DNA of 64,000 bases from Hordeum vulgare subsp. vulgare (Eukaryota; Streptophyta; Magnoliopsida; Poales; Poaceae), in contig NC_058521.1 of assembly GCF_904849725.1 (NCBI RefSeq), positions 99,868,244-99,932,243 of the forward strand, read 5' to 3'. Below the pieces are notes generated by a model. The model saw only the letters and a program-made list of their open reading frames with translations, was not told the origin of the DNA and searched no databases. This document shows, in pieces, positions 34,207-47,200 of this stretch (position 1 is the stretch's first letter; each line of letters starts with the position of its first letter). A program made the translations under genes and the position numbers.

Positions 34207-34419
34207 TGTGAAAAGCGATAGGTTAAGCGTATGCCTTAGCTGCAGGGACGCGTTCGTGTTATATAGAGGCACAATGCCGAGATTACACAAGTTGGTTAGG
34301 TCTAGGATTGATCTCCAAGTAATCTAACAACCATGGGATCTTACCTCTAGACCTACCGGTTTACAAAGGGCTGGACACGGTTTATACATCACCGTATCCT
34401 AACTATACAATGTTTAACA
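34207..34419 (-). repeat. Copia 5' LTR (right copy)
   Basis: On the plus strand it reads TGTGAAAAGCGATAGG to ATGTTTAACA. The PBS lies immediately to its left. Confidence 0.93.
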
Positions 34420-34829
34420 AAGCTCACCTCCCGCTACGACGTCATCGAAACGTACGTACGTGTCGTGTGTATCTAATACTGTACTACAGTAGTACCGATC
34501 GAAGCATGCATGTATGTAGCTCGATCGATCGGTTAGCTTTCTCGACTGATCTGCTGCTGCCTGCTGGATGCTGCCGCTGCATGCGTACGTGCAGATCCCG
34601 GGTGACCAACCTTGAGACTGGAACGACACAGGTGTTTCGCTTTGCCGGGAACAAAGTCAGGTTAGTATCACTATATTGATCATTACTCCCTCCGTTCCTA
34701 AATATAATTTTTTTAAAGGTTTCATTAGTAACTACATACGGATGTATATAGACATATTTTAAAGCGTAGATTCATTCATTTCGTTCCGTATATATGTAGA
34801 CGGGACCTCTAGTGAAATCTTTTAAGTAT

Positions 34830-36200
34830 GGCGGCTGCTAGGTATCAGCCGTCTGATCTTTGGAAAAGATCAGCCGCCTAGCCAGCCGTTGATTAGCGAT
34901 GATATTGGCCGCACGATTTCTGAACCACGCCATCGCTTTTCATCCCAAGACGCCATCTCTCTCCCCGCAAGCTGACTCTAGACAACCATCAGCTCTTGTA
35001 CGAGTTTAAGTGTGCAATGTGGCATCCACAGTTGGGCGACATGCAGCATCAGCTTCTGCTTGCACCATGGAGCATCGTTGTTCATGTACAGCAAAACACC
35101 GACGAGATCACCACACACTAGCCATGACTGCAGCGCCGGGTTGCAGCAACGATGCTGCTGCCACTATCCTTTGAAGTACCAGCAGTGCTCCATTGTAGCA
35201 CCGACGATGCACCGGCGTCCCCACAATGCTCCATAAAAACACTCTCGGGATGCAGCGTTGCAACACACGCAAGGTTCCGGCAGTCGGCGATGCTCCATTG
35301 CAGCACCTGTTCCGGCGGCCCGACGATACTCCATCGCAGCACCGATGATGCTCCATTGCAGGTCCGACGATGCTTTGGCGGCCCGGCGAAGCACCATTGC
35401 AGCACCCCGGCTCGCTAGGTGGTGGTCATGCATGCCGAGCGGTGGTGGCCATGGGCCGTAGAGGCAGCTCCGGCAGCCCGACGATGCTCCATTGCAACAC
35501 CGATGATGTTTCGGCAGCCCGATGATACTCCATCGCAGCCTTGATGATGATCCATTGCAGCTCCGGCGACCCAACGAAGCACCATCGCAGGACCCTGGCT
35601 CGTTGCGTGGTGGTCATGCGTGGCGGCGGCGGTCATGAGTCGTAGTGGCAGCTCCGACGGCCCGACGAATCTCCATGGCAACACCTCGGCTCGTTGCGCG
35701 GTGGTCATGCGGCGGTGGCTATGGGACGTAGTGGCAGCTCCGGCGGCCTGGCGTAGCTTCATTTCAGCACCTCGGTTCGCTACGTAGTGGTCATTCGTGC
35801 CAAACGACGGTGGCGGATAGTAGCGGCAGCTCCGACGATGCTCCGACGGCTCAGCGAAGCTCAATTGCAGCACCCGACTCGCTGTGAGGCGGTTATGTGT
35901 GTCCGACAGCGATGGCCATGGGTCGTTGCGACAGTGATCCAAAGGATATAGTGGAGACAACAACTTGCTGCAACAGAATAAACGCGTGCAGAGAGGCGAG
36001 GAGAAATGAGACGAGATGAAGGCCGCGCTGGGAGAGAAAGGAAAGAGAGATGAGACGATATGGCAAAGACGCGTTCAAGAAAGACAAAGGTGTGGACCGG
36101 AGCAAAAGGAAGACGGAAGAGACACGCTAAGATACGTGGCAGCAGAACGAGCCGGCTGTTTTCTTTCGAGAAATCAGTCGGTTGATTCTAAGAGTTTTCC
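34830..36200. mobile_element. Non-autonomous MULE-like element (1371 bp)
   Basis: Flanked by 9-bp duplications TTTAAGTAT (34821-34829) and TATAAGTAT (36201-36209), 8 of 9 identical, the size typical of Mutator elements. The ends are imperfect inverted repeats of about 55 bp; the best part pairs TATCAGCCGTCTGATCTTTG near 34853 with the inverse of GAAATCAGTCGGTTGATTCT near 36170. No transposase is present. The interior (35100-35900) is built from degenerate copies of GATGCTCCATTGCAGCACC and GGCGGCCCGACGA. Confidence 0.75.
35281..35900 (+). repeat. Degenerate GATGCTCCATTGCAGCACC repeats inside the MULE-like element
   Basis: Copies near 35289, 35329, 35347, 35483, 35527 and 35576 alternate with CGGCGGCCCGACGA and GGTGGTCATGCGT words. 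The array is irregular, so it is not a satellite or CRISPR. Open frames across it on both strands are by-products of the repeat composition. Confidence 0.65.
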
Positions 36201-37336
36201 TATAAGTATTTAGAAAGGGATGGAGTTGCATATTGCTGGGTACAGTCATGGCCGTTGGTCTGATTATCTCTCGATCTGAACTGAAATTAAAATGGGGCGG
36301 GAGAAAAGTGATGAAGTGAGAATGAGAGCGGTGGGCCGAAAGGCGCTGCTGGAGGCGCTAGCGGAGGAGCTGCCCCCAGGCACCGTCCGCTTCTCATCCA
36401 AGCTCGTCTCCATCGATACCGTACCCGCAGCCGGCGGCTCGTCGGAGGCCACCGTCCTAAGACTGGAAGACGGCGCAGTGATCCGAGCAAAGGTAAGTAG
36501 TACAATAGTACTTAATTGATGCATGCACAAGAACGAACGGAAGCATGCATGATTGATGAAGCAGCTTGTACATCGTCAGCTTCTGATCGGTTGCGACGGC
36601 GTGCACTCCGTGGTGGCGCGGTGGTGGACCTGTCTGATCAACTGTGCTCGGGACGGTCCACCGTTCGCGGCCTCTCCGTGTACCCTGGCGGGCACGACTT
36701 GAAGCAAGAGATCCGGCAGTACCTGTCGGACGGTATCCGAGCCGGTTTGCTGCCCATCAGCAAAACCGGCATCTATTGGTACCTCGTCAACAAGACCATC
36801 CCTCAAGGCAAGTTACACAAAATGATTGTTACACTTTTCGCACAATAATATATTCGAATGATAGTCCATTTGTTTATCTATATGCTCCACCATAGCACCA
36901 CCAAGCACCATGGAAATACTGTTTGACGCCAACAACACTAGTGTTGCAGAGAGGGAAGCCGGTGCGGACCCTTGCGGGAGGTGACTGAAAACCTGGGCGC
37001 ACACCGCCCGCCGAGTACCTGGACGTCGTCCGTAACACTGACCTGGACAACCTCTCATAGGCCCCACTGCCGTACAGGAACCCATGGGCCGTGCTCACGA
37101 GCAAGGCAGACCGTGGGCCGGTAACAGTGGCAGGCGACGCGTTCCACCCCATGACACCTGAGATGGCGCAAGGTGGGTGCTCCGCACTCGAGGACGCGGT
37201 GGTGCTCGCGCGTGCTTTGTCGCGGGCCACCACACCCTCCGAGGGCCTGGCCGCCTACGTGGCCAAGCGGCGTGTCCGGGCCGCGTGGCTGGTCGCTGTG
37301 GCCTACGTGTCGGGCTGGGTCCAGCAGGGAGGGACC

Positions 37337-37516
37337 TGATAAGGATTAATTAAAATCCTAATAATCCATGCTTTATGTCGGTTGTGTAGTTAGCAACCGC
37401 CTAGTTACTGTCTATGGAGTTACCGCCTTGTACTGGGTATAAATACCCCAATATTCATCAATAAGAAGACTGTTCATTCCAGACATTCGCTTCCTCTCTT
37501 TCGTTTATTCTTAACA
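37337..37516 (+). repeat. 5' LTR of the outer copia
   Basis: TGATAAGGATTAATT to TTATTCTTAACA. A TATA box TATAAATA is at 37438-37445. Confidence 0.92.
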
Positions 37517-37937
37517 CGTTATCAGCCACGCTAGCTTCTACCGGATGCCACTCCGGCGATCTGCAATTGCCCCCGAAGATGGCGGCAGAAGTTGGTTGCT
37601 GGAGTTTCGGCCACCACGCGATTCACCGAAGACGGGGTGTTCCTCGTACAAAAGGAAAGAAACTAATCAGTAGAATGATTGTCAATTTGATCTTGTCTTC
37701 TTGCCTTCAATTAATAATCTAACAATGAATGGTTTTCTTTCCTGTATGTATTCTCACGCGAATCTCAAGAAGAATCGATCAATCGTGAACTACAAACAAA
37801 AAGAACAGAAGAAGAAAAGGCTCGGTCTCGAAGGATAGTACCTTCGTCATCCTCATTAATATAATGCACATGCGCGGACGCGAACTCCGGAACAGTCAGC
37901 GATGAATCTCGCCTCGGCCCCGTCGCGGTGAACGACT

Positions 37938-38116
37938 ATTAAGAATAAACAAGAGAGAGGAAGCGAATGTCTGGAATGAACAGTCTTCTCATTGATGAAT
38001 ATTGGGGTATTTATACCCAGTACAAGGCGGTAACTCCATAGGCAGTAACTAGGCGGTTGCTAACTACACAACCGACATAAAGCATGCATTATTAGGATTT
38101 TAATTAATCCTTAACA
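37938..38116 (-). repeat. 3' LTR of the inner, inverted copia
   Basis: Inverse of the LTR above; the outer terminal base pair is mutated (TATTAAG instead of TGTTAAG from 37937). The PPT follows on its right as CTCCCCCTAATCT on the plus strand. Confidence 0.9.
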
Positions 38117-41100
38117 CTCCCCCTAATCTATGCTTGACTAGGTTAATGTACATCATTTTGGTAGACTCGTCCTAATATATAGCCGCCCTTGAAAATGTTC
38201 ATCATCTTCATCTTGAGAAATCCTTGTATAATCTTTAGTCTCCTCCAAAAACCCTATGGGAAAAATATGAGGAGTATAGTATAGATATGTTGCTAAAACT
38301 CCTTTAAACCCCATGGGAAAAATAAGGAGAAAATGATACAACATATAATGATTATTCTCTCGTGATAACTCATTTGAGAAAACCTTTATAGAAGGAGAAA
38401 ACTCATTGGTGAGTTTAGAGAACAATTGATATGTCTTGAGTACTTCCTTTAAAAACCCCGGTAGGGAAAATAGAAAGTATAACATATGATGTTTGATAAC
38501 ATATTGCCTCATTAAAAACCATTATGAGAAACTTTGAGAGAAAACTCATAGGGGAAAAGAGTGGAATCATACATGCCATTGAAAACTCCTCTATAACCCA
38601 GTGGGAAAAAAAATATAAGGAGAAAATGATATGGCATATATAGATACTTGTGTTTATATTATCTCGTTCAAAACCTTTTATGAGAAACCGTTTGGAAACA
38701 CTCATTAAGGAAAAAAAAAGAGTACAATATATGCAATCTGATGATTGTTAATAGGTTATAGTTTGGGAGATTACTCCCCCTGGACTTTGCAAATATGGAG
38801 GATATCTCATACCAATTTGATTGACATGAACATAAGATTGTGTATAACCTGTTGGATTTTCACATGATTTTGTTTGCAAATTATGTCCTCACTTTTCTAT
38901 AATCCACGAGGATAAGTAGTTTCCGAGTAATGTGATTTATGATATTGCTCTTCGTATAACCTGTAGGTATTGAGTAACACAAGTGGAATTATCTTGATAA
39001 ATCAAGTTATGTGATTCTGATGAATCTCAACCACATGATTTTGAGCGTGGTTAATCATTCTGCCAAGCCATGCATATTTTGCAATGCTTCTAGATAAAGC
39101 AGTTATGTTAGAACGATAATTGGGAATAACCATTAAAGTCCATTTAGATGACTTCCATATGGAGGCTATTCCAACAAATTCAGTCATTGATATGGCGTCA
39201 TTGGGATCAAATAAAGAGCCAATATCATCATATCACATCATGGTCATATCTTGTATTTCCTGATGGAATTGTCCAATATTTATTGTGAGCTTAAGATATA
39301 AGATGATATTCCATATATCAAGCATGTAACTTTTGTTGGGGGTTGCATTCTGAACAAACATAGCAAATATAGTGTCAGGCCTGACGTAGTTTGCAAGTAT
39401 ACGAATGCTTTGACATTAGTGAGATATAGAACTTCAGGTCCTAGTATCACTTCATTATCACCCCTAAGTATGAATGGATTTGTACCTTATCAAAGGTAGT
39501 ATGACCATACATGTCTTTTGTTGATATGATATATCCAAATTGAACTTCTCGTATATGTTTGGATATATGTAGACTGATATGTATTCTTGAGAGAATGATC
39601 AAGCTGTAAACTTAAGCTAAATTTGGTTGAATCCAAATTTTTCGTCTTGAGATGATTTTATGTATGTTTAGGTCTTGTAGAGACATTGATGACGAAATCA
39701 TCGATATACACATAGGTGATGTAAGGAAATCAAATTTTGGGATTCCTTTATTAACACATAAACAATTATCATCCTTTGAGTAATCCTTTGAAGAAGGAAC
39801 TCATTTAGTCGGTAGTACCATATGATTTCCGACTATTTCAAGCCATAGAGTGACTTATGAAATTTTACACAAATATGTTGCGATTTATTTTGGATTCGGA
39901 ATTGTGAGCCCTTCAGGGGCTTCGTTATAAATTTCCGAAAACGAGTGACCCATATGATTATGTAGTCACTTCATCCATTAACTGCATGGATAATATTATT
40001 TGTACTGCCAATGATATTTATTATCGAAACTTAATTCCACTCATACCAACAGGGTATGTTACATCATAACTTGATGTCGGGTCTCTGCGTGAACCCTTTT
40101 GCTACAAGCCTCGCTTTCTCACCACCTCATTGACTTTGTCTATGAATGAGAAGTTTTTAGTATTTCATATGGAAGATACTTATGAGGAGTAGGTATTACT
40201 GTGGTAAATACCACTCGTTTGTAGAGCGAGTGCTATTCTTCATTACTTGCTTCCTTTTATGTAAATACCAAAACATTTGTGCACATTTATGTCGGGCTTT
40301 GGATGATGATTATCCACTAAGGTGTCTTTCAACTTGATGTTGAATTACATTTACTAGTTGAGGAATTGATTTCCTCTATTTCCGCGGAAGCATATGCGAG
40401 ATTATATCTCGTGTGGTCAGATTTCTCCCCCTCTTGCTCTCATTTCGGGAGAAGAGTGGTTTATGAGGTACCTCCACTCTTTCTGACACTTTACTGCAGG
40501 AATATAATTGAGTAACACCTTTGTCATCAGTATATGTATGTGGCAGATTTGCAATGTGTTGCAAATATGTGATTCTAAACTTCTTGTTCATATTCTTCGA
40601 GTACGTGGATATAAGGAGTGAATGTGAATAATATTTCTAATTTATTTCTTGGCATTCTTTGTGGTACTTATCTCCCCCCTAATGCCAAAAATGTCCTTAT
40701 TGCTGATGCAATCAGCATACAGGCTATGAATAATTTTGATTGATGAACAAATTGTTATTCCTCACATAGATCCCTAATTGTCTATGAGAGCCCATTGATG
40801 TATGCTGGAGTGGTGATATAGGTATGTAACCGAATTATCGCGGATAGGAAATACTTTGTTGATTTCCACGTAATTACTACAAGGGGAAAGTAGTATGCTA
40901 TGCAGTTGGTATGATTTATATCATACTTACGGTGTGTAATGTCGTATTTGTGTAGTATGAGGCTTGTAAATTACAATTCTATAAGTTTGGTCATATTATT
41001 AATTTCACTATCTTTGATAAGACAATGAACTAAACCATTCTGGGTATGTACATAAAGTATTATGTATAATCAGACATTGCTTGTGAAATGAGTTCAATGA

Positions 41101-44100
41101 AGTTGTCCATTCGAATAGATTTATCCCTTGTTTAGGATAACTTGCTCTTACTTTGAGAATTTGAGCAATTAATTTAGTTATATCATTCATGGTTTTGTGT
41201 GATATGAGACACACTTGAAATCATTTTATAAATGTTTCCATGAGTACCATGAAGTATCTACATAATACCACATAACAGTTGAGTAATCCACATATCTTCT
41301 GAATGTGTTCAAGAAAGAATGAGTTGGTTCATTAAGAATTGTAAGGTGAGAGTTCCTTAAATTAATTTCCCTTATGCACATGTGGTGCACATAAAATCTG
41401 ATGATTTGGGAAATTTTGCAACTTTAAGTTGTGACCAATAGAATTGTCAATAATTTTCTAATCAACCCCAAACCAGGATTGTAAGGCTTAAAGCCAAATA
41501 TTTTGTAAGATTTACATTTATTTTTTACGCAACAAAACTGAGTATGAATCGATTCATACATTCAAAATTTATCAAATATAATGTCCAAGAAATAGGATAT
41601 TGGACATTTATACTACATGTAGTAGTACAACTATAGGCAAACAATATTTTGGGAATAATCGAGATATTACATGTGGTCTCCCATATTACTGAAAAATGAA
41701 TTACGTAAACATATCATAGGCACAAAAGAATTGATCATTCTTTTATTGCACTATAATTTTGGTTCTCCTTCTGATCAAGATTTGAGAACATCATTTACGA
41801 GAATATATTCTGGTTATATGTTTGCAAATTTTCAAATATCCCAATGAACTTATTTGCCTTTTAATAAATTTGTGGTGTGGTTTGACCATATGTTTGAGGG
41901 GTTTGGTAATCATAGGTACGATGTTTAAATAACCACACATTTGACAAACTTGAGACTTGTCATTGATCGTTTGAAAATGATATATTCCCTATTAAGAAAT
42001 AATTCCATATTTGGTTGTATTTTAGCCTTCACTTTACTTTGAATACATCATGGTTCTATTTTGTGACCAATGACTTGATTAGTATTCACAATCCTAGCAA
42101 GAATTTCAAATAATGGAATAGCACCCGTTGGGTGAATCTGATGATTTTATGAAATTCCATGTTTCTTCATCATGAAAATGGTAGGACTATCATAAGAAGA
42201 TGTAAAGTGTATTGAGGGATTTTCAACTGGATCTTCGGATGAAAATATTTGATCATGAGATCTCAACTTAAAGTTGATTGATTGACAAAAATGTGAGTTG
42301 TGATAGACTTGAAGTCTTGAGAAATGAATGGGTGATCATTCCAAAGGTGTTCATGACGGCATGTTTCTCTTAAGGGAAATATTCAAGGTGAATAAATATT
42401 CGTCCATTATGTACTTAGTTTGAGAACTAAGTGAAGTTGATGACACATGAAATACATATGAACATACTTAGCTATTAAGAGAATAGCCATGACACATATT
42501 TCGAAGGTGGAGTTATAGTGGCCACAAATGCCGCATGTGGATGTAATGCCTCATAGGAAGTGTGTGACTTGAGAGTCACTGCCAAAACGTATAGACTTTG
42601 TGTATTTCACATTGGTTAGTCGCTATGAAAGTATAATGACAATGTGATGTGGACCTTGTAAAATTGTTGTGACACTTAATCATTGCCATAAATTATGCAA
42701 TCCATCTTGATGGATGAACGACACTATAATTAGAAATAGTGTCGTAGGTTTCATTGCCATGTATTTTACCAATGTCATAGAAGGTAATCAGACGTATATG
42801 CTAATATTTTCATAGTTTCCTATGATATATTCAAGAAAGCGTGCAAGTATAATATTTACTATGAGAGTAAAATATTTTAAAGAACAACAACAATAAATAC
42901 TTCGGAGGAGCAAATTCTAGTACGGCTGATGCCATATAGCAATATGTGTAGACCTCAATTTATATAGGAGAACACTTTGAAGATAATCACCAATATGGTG
43001 TAGATATCGCAGTAATAGAAAACATAGTCTGACTTTTGTCAGTAGATGTCCATATATCTATTACCTTATCTTATACTATATTTATGAAAATCACTTTGAA
43101 GGTAGTCATATGTCAGGATGACATGATGTAGACCTCACAGTAATAGTGGATAATCCGCAAAATTTTGCGGTAGATGCCAATATTACCTTATGATATCTTG
43201 AGGTAGTCACATCTAATATTAATATTTGGAAGAGCACTTTGAAGGTAATCATCTTGTAAAACTAATAAGATGTAGACCTCACAGTAGTGATGAATAATCT
43301 GCAAATTATGCAGTAGATGTCACCAATACCTTGTGATTCACAAATAAAAGTTTAGGCTACGTACACAATAATATTTGGAAGAGCATGTTAAATATAGTCA
43401 TCTTGTCAAAATGACAACACGTAGATCTCACAGTAGTGATGGATAATCTGTCAAATATGCAGTAGATGCCATCAAATACCTTGTGATTCACAAATATATT
43501 TTAAGGTAATCCCACACTATAATTTCATGTGAGTTTTCCTCAACATTTGCAAGAAAATATATATTTCAATTGCAAAATAAAGTTGTTGTACACAATAACA
43601 TGTTATAGGAATTGCATGAGGCAAACAGTATGAACATGTTACATTGTTTTCTTCTTCTTAGACACATTGCAACAAGTACATTGTGACAGCCCGATGCCGA
43701 CGTTCCAGAAGATTCCCCTCTCTTTCCGTTTTCGTCGTGTGGCTTATTTTTATTTGTCGTGTCATCATCGCATCCTGCGCATCATCAACATTGCATCGGC
43801 ATCCCGTTGCCGCCCGTATTCAAAACTTGCATCCGTTAGTAGTTGCAGGTTCTCGTCGTTGTCCGTTCTGAGTCCGACTGCACACACACGTGTCCGCGGC
43901 ATCGTCGAACCCTGTTTTTTTAAGTGTGCGGAAAACTTTCTCTGATCGGGTTGAGATTTGACGTGCGGTCCTAATTAGTTATCGCTAGACCGCGTGTCGA
44001 ATTTTCGTCGCGATCGGACTCCGTCTCGTACCCGAACGGTCGACCGTAGCGGCACCGTATTCGGTCTACCGTCGGACGTGTGTCAGTGTTTTAAACCGCG

Positions 44101-44241
44101 TTGCCGCGCCACCCGTTCTCCCTCTCGTCTCCGGATATTCCCTCTACACGGCCGCGTACCCATACCCGCGTTCGGAATCGTCCGAATCCGACCCCGCGGT
44201 TGGATCCGGAACACGATTCCGGTTAACCGAGCCCCCGTTTG

Positions 44242-44253
44242 CCTATATATAGG
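44242..44253 (+). promoter_or_regulatory. TATA-like palindrome in the solo LTR
   Basis: CCTATATATAGG, about 560 bp from the LTR start, just before the GC-rich region. It corresponds in position to the TATA-like site of the 5.5 kb gypsy LTRs. Confidence 0.5.
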
Positions 44254-47200
44254 CCCCATGCCATTAATTAGACAACCCCCTCTCATCTCTCCTCAAAATC
44301 CGTGCCAAACCTACCCCTAACCCTAATCCTGCCGCAGCCTCTCTCCCCACCGGCGCCGCCGGGCCCGCGAAGCCCGGTTCGTCCCCGGATCGCGCCGCCG
44401 CTCCTCCCGAGCTCGCCCGGAGGTAGCAGTCCGCTGAAGATTCCGTGGCCTCGCCCCGCCGCCGTGTTGTGTCGCCGCCGGTAACCTTCGCCCCCTCATG
44501 CCTCCACCCCTCGCTGGCCGGAGCCCACCGGAGGAACACGCCGGATCGAGCAGCTCGGCCGCCGGAGCCCCGGTCCCCCCTCACAGCCATAGATCCCGCC
44601 GGTGCCCGCCTCGGGTGCCGCGGGGGCCTCGTCGCCAGCCGCCGTCGGGTGCGCCCGCTCGGCCCCAAGCCGATCCAGGGAGATCTGGATCCCGTTGACC
44701 CTGCGCCCGCTCGTCCCAGCGCCCGCAGTCGGCAGCGAGGGCGCAACCTCCCATCGTCGGTCTTCGCTCGCCAGCGCCTCCCAGCCCAGGCCGGCTCCTC
44801 CACCAGCGACGCCCCAGGCCCAGGGGCACCGCGGCCCAGCTAGCGCCTGGCTAGAGCCCGAGCCAGGCCGAGCGCGCCCCCTCGGCCTGCTCCTCCAGCC
44901 GAGCCAAGGCCCGAGGTGAGCCTTACCCCCCGAGTCCTATTCCCTGCCGCCGGCGCCGTTTAGCTAAGCTGCGCCTCTGTACAGTTTCGGGCCATAAGAG
45001 ATTCGACCTGTTTAGATTTAGGATTTTTCCCAGATATTTATTTAATTCCAGGTTTTGCTAGATATTAGAATGCCCGTAGATTATTATCCGTATGTTGGAT
45101 CGCGATGTATTAGATATGTATTACGTGTAGGCTTTCGCGTAGAATCCGAATTTACAACTTGCATAATCATTGGACGAAGTTTAACGTGCCAAACGCCTAG
45201 TTTTGCGTGCTGTTTCAATAGGATACGCCCCGTATTTAATTTTCGTGCAAGTCCGGACTGCCCGTATCCCGTAGATTAAATGTCCATGTTTTAGGGACTA
45301 TTTTTCCGTGTATTTTAGATCGGTCATTTGTATTTTTGCGTGTAGGAATTTGCCCGTAGTTTATTTTTCCCGTATCTAGGTGTTTATCTCGCATTAATGT
45401 GCGGCATTATTTTGTGTTGCAAACCCCACATATTTTATATGTTTCCGGGGTAGAAAAATCCCATGGATTTTTCTGTGCAATTAGTTTTAGCATTAGAGTA
45501 AGTTAGTTCGCGCGATATTTTGCTATGTTGCCCTCTTGGCATTTTCGTAGGATTTATTTCGTGCGTCGTTTGACGGAGTTGTCAACTAGAGAGTTGATCT
45601 TGGATGTTTTGTTTAGACCCTGGTATTTTTGGTTGCAATAGAAATGCATGTTTAGGTGTTGTTTGCTTGCTCTCAAGTTGCTAGAAATAGTGCTGTTTTA
45701 GAGTAGCTGAAATATTTCTAAGTCTGGAATCTGTTATTATTTTGTTGCTGTCTTGTCTTGCTTCTACCTTTAGATCTGTAGCTCTTTTGAGGTTGGTTCA
45801 ATGGATTTAGTTGTACCCCTTGTGTTTCTCTAGCATGCTGTAAATTTTCATGCCATTTGGAGTCCTGTAGCTACAGGTTTTGCTGCTGTCAACATAGCTT
45901 CAGATCAAAAACTGCGCTTTCATGAGGTGTAATTTTCACTAAGTCTGAAATAGTGTGTGAGATGCCATTTTGTGTCTTCTTTTCCTAGTGCTCCTTGCTG
46001 TCATGTTAGTTGTTCTTAGTTGTTTGTAGTAGTGCGTCTTGCCCTCTTTCATTCCATGCCTTGCTTGAGTTTATCGGAGTTGTGTAGCCGTAGTTGTGGG
46101 GCGTAGAAAGTGTTATGTGGCTGTTTTTGGCAGATTGTAGTCATTTCTTCTTTTGCTCGTACTTGTTGAAACGTAGCTCCGATTTGATCGTGTCCTATAT
46201 GAAACTTGCTTAGAATCTCGTGTAAATTCATTTTATCTTGCTGTTTGTATGATTAGAAGTGCTCGTGACCGTCGTTGCACACATATTGCATTCATGCCAT
46301 TATATCTTGCGGTGCTTGTAACTTTTGATCCGTAGCTCCGTTGGAGATGTTCTTTATGTCTAGATTGCTTGCCATGACGCGTAGAACCACGTGAAACTAT
46401 TTGTTTTGCTGTTTAACAACTAATTAAAGGTTTTAAATCAGATCTGGACAGAATTAAAAATTACCATGTGAGGTCGTTTTGGAGGTGCTATATGTCATTT
46501 CCGACCTCATTTAAAATGTCTAGATAGGTAGTTTAATTTCCGCTTCACCTCTTTCATGTTTGAAAACATTAATATTGCCGTGTAAATAACCGGGAGTTAA
46601 CTAAATAATTCATATGTGGAGTTTCGTCAATATGCAACTCGTTGCATATTGAACTTCACTTAATGTGTAGTGTTTGTTTGTCGTGAATTGTCATGCCGTG
46701 CCTTGCATGTTTTCAGCTTCTCATGCATCATTTGTGTTGTGCATCGTGTGGTGAATTCCGTGTGATGATTGTGTTTTCGGTTTGCTTCGTCTCGATAGAG
46801 TTCCGCAAGCGTGTCGGATGTGAGGACCCGTTCGACTATGTCGGTTCGTCTGCTTCACGGAGGCATTCTTCTTCCGAGCGGGATCTCAGGCAAGATGATC
46901 ATTTCCCCAGATACCATTACTATCATTGCCATGCTCGTTTTACCGTCTGTATCGTTATGTCTCGTTGCCTACCACATGTTAAATATCAGCCTCTCAACAA
47001 TGCCATGAAACTTTCAACCTGTTCGACCTAGCAAACCACTGATTGGCTATGTTACTGCTTGCTTAACCCCGTTGATAGCGTTGCTAGTTGCAGGTGCAGA
47101 TGTTTCCATGTGATAACATGGGTTCCTTGTTATATCACCATATTTAAATGCTATTTAATTTAATGCACCTATATACTTGGTAAAAGGTGGAAGGCTCGGC

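Larger units (their letters stand above)
12847..34419 (-). mobile_element. Copia LTR retrotransposon in exon 1, split by a gypsy element
   Basis: Two 213-bp LTRs (12847-13059 and 34207-34419) are flanked by AAGCT (12842-12846 and 34420-34424). The element lies on the minus strand. Its PBS, TGGTATCAGAGC on the minus strand (34195-34206), is complementary to the initiator Met tRNA end, and its PPT GAGGGGGAG is at 13060-13068. Gene order is gag, protease, integrase, RT, RNase H, the copia order. A 16.4 kb gypsy has inserted between integrase and RT. By eye the LTRs differ at about 6 of 213 positions. Without the gypsy the element is about 5.1 kb. Confidence 0.95.
34686..36225 (+). mobile_element. 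Stowaway MITE split by a MULE-like element
   Basis: The left part (34686-34829) opens CTCCCTCCGTTCCTAAATAT after TA. The right part (36210-36225) is TTAGAAAGGGATGGAG. Joined across the MULE-like insertion they form one Stowaway of about 160 bp, closely like that at 11496-11655. It lies in intron 2 of the monooxygenase relic. Confidence 0.85.
34425..37336 (+). pseudogene. FAD-dependent monooxygenase (MO1-like), end of exon 1 to exon 5
   Basis: Exon 1 continues from the AAGCT duplication (TSRYDVIE) to 34451, followed by a GT donor. Exon 2 is 34595-34660 (RVTNLETGTTQVFRF). Exon 3 is 36309-36492 (RKALLEALAEELPPGT, then LEDGAVIRAK). Exon 4 is 36580-36807 (LLIGCDGVHSVVARW, GLSVYPGGHDLKQEI, GIYWYLVNKT), probably with a GC donor (GCAAGT). 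Exon 5 starts at 36950 (LREVTENLGAH, YLDVVRNTDLDNLS, GDAFHPMTPEMAQGG with the FAD-binding GD motif). Lesions: a one-base deletion after VARW near 36620, frame breaks near 36975 and 37005, and TAG at 37058-37060 where the family has Trp. Phases of exons 1-4 agree. The last exon is cut at GGACC (37332-37336) by a copia element and resumes at 56578. Confidence 0.92.

Noticed and set aside
35281..35900. Possible CRISPR-like or satellite array
   Set aside because: Repeat spacing and sequence are irregular, and the setting is a plant transposon.
35108..35963. Several long frames across the MULE-like element
   Set aside because: They are produced by the degenerate GATGCTCCATTGCAGCACC words and read as low-complexity peptides in all frames.
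44264..44919. Overlapping GC-rich frames on both strands
   Set aside because: Both strands are open because of high GC content in the leader part of a solo LTR; no motif is recognisable.
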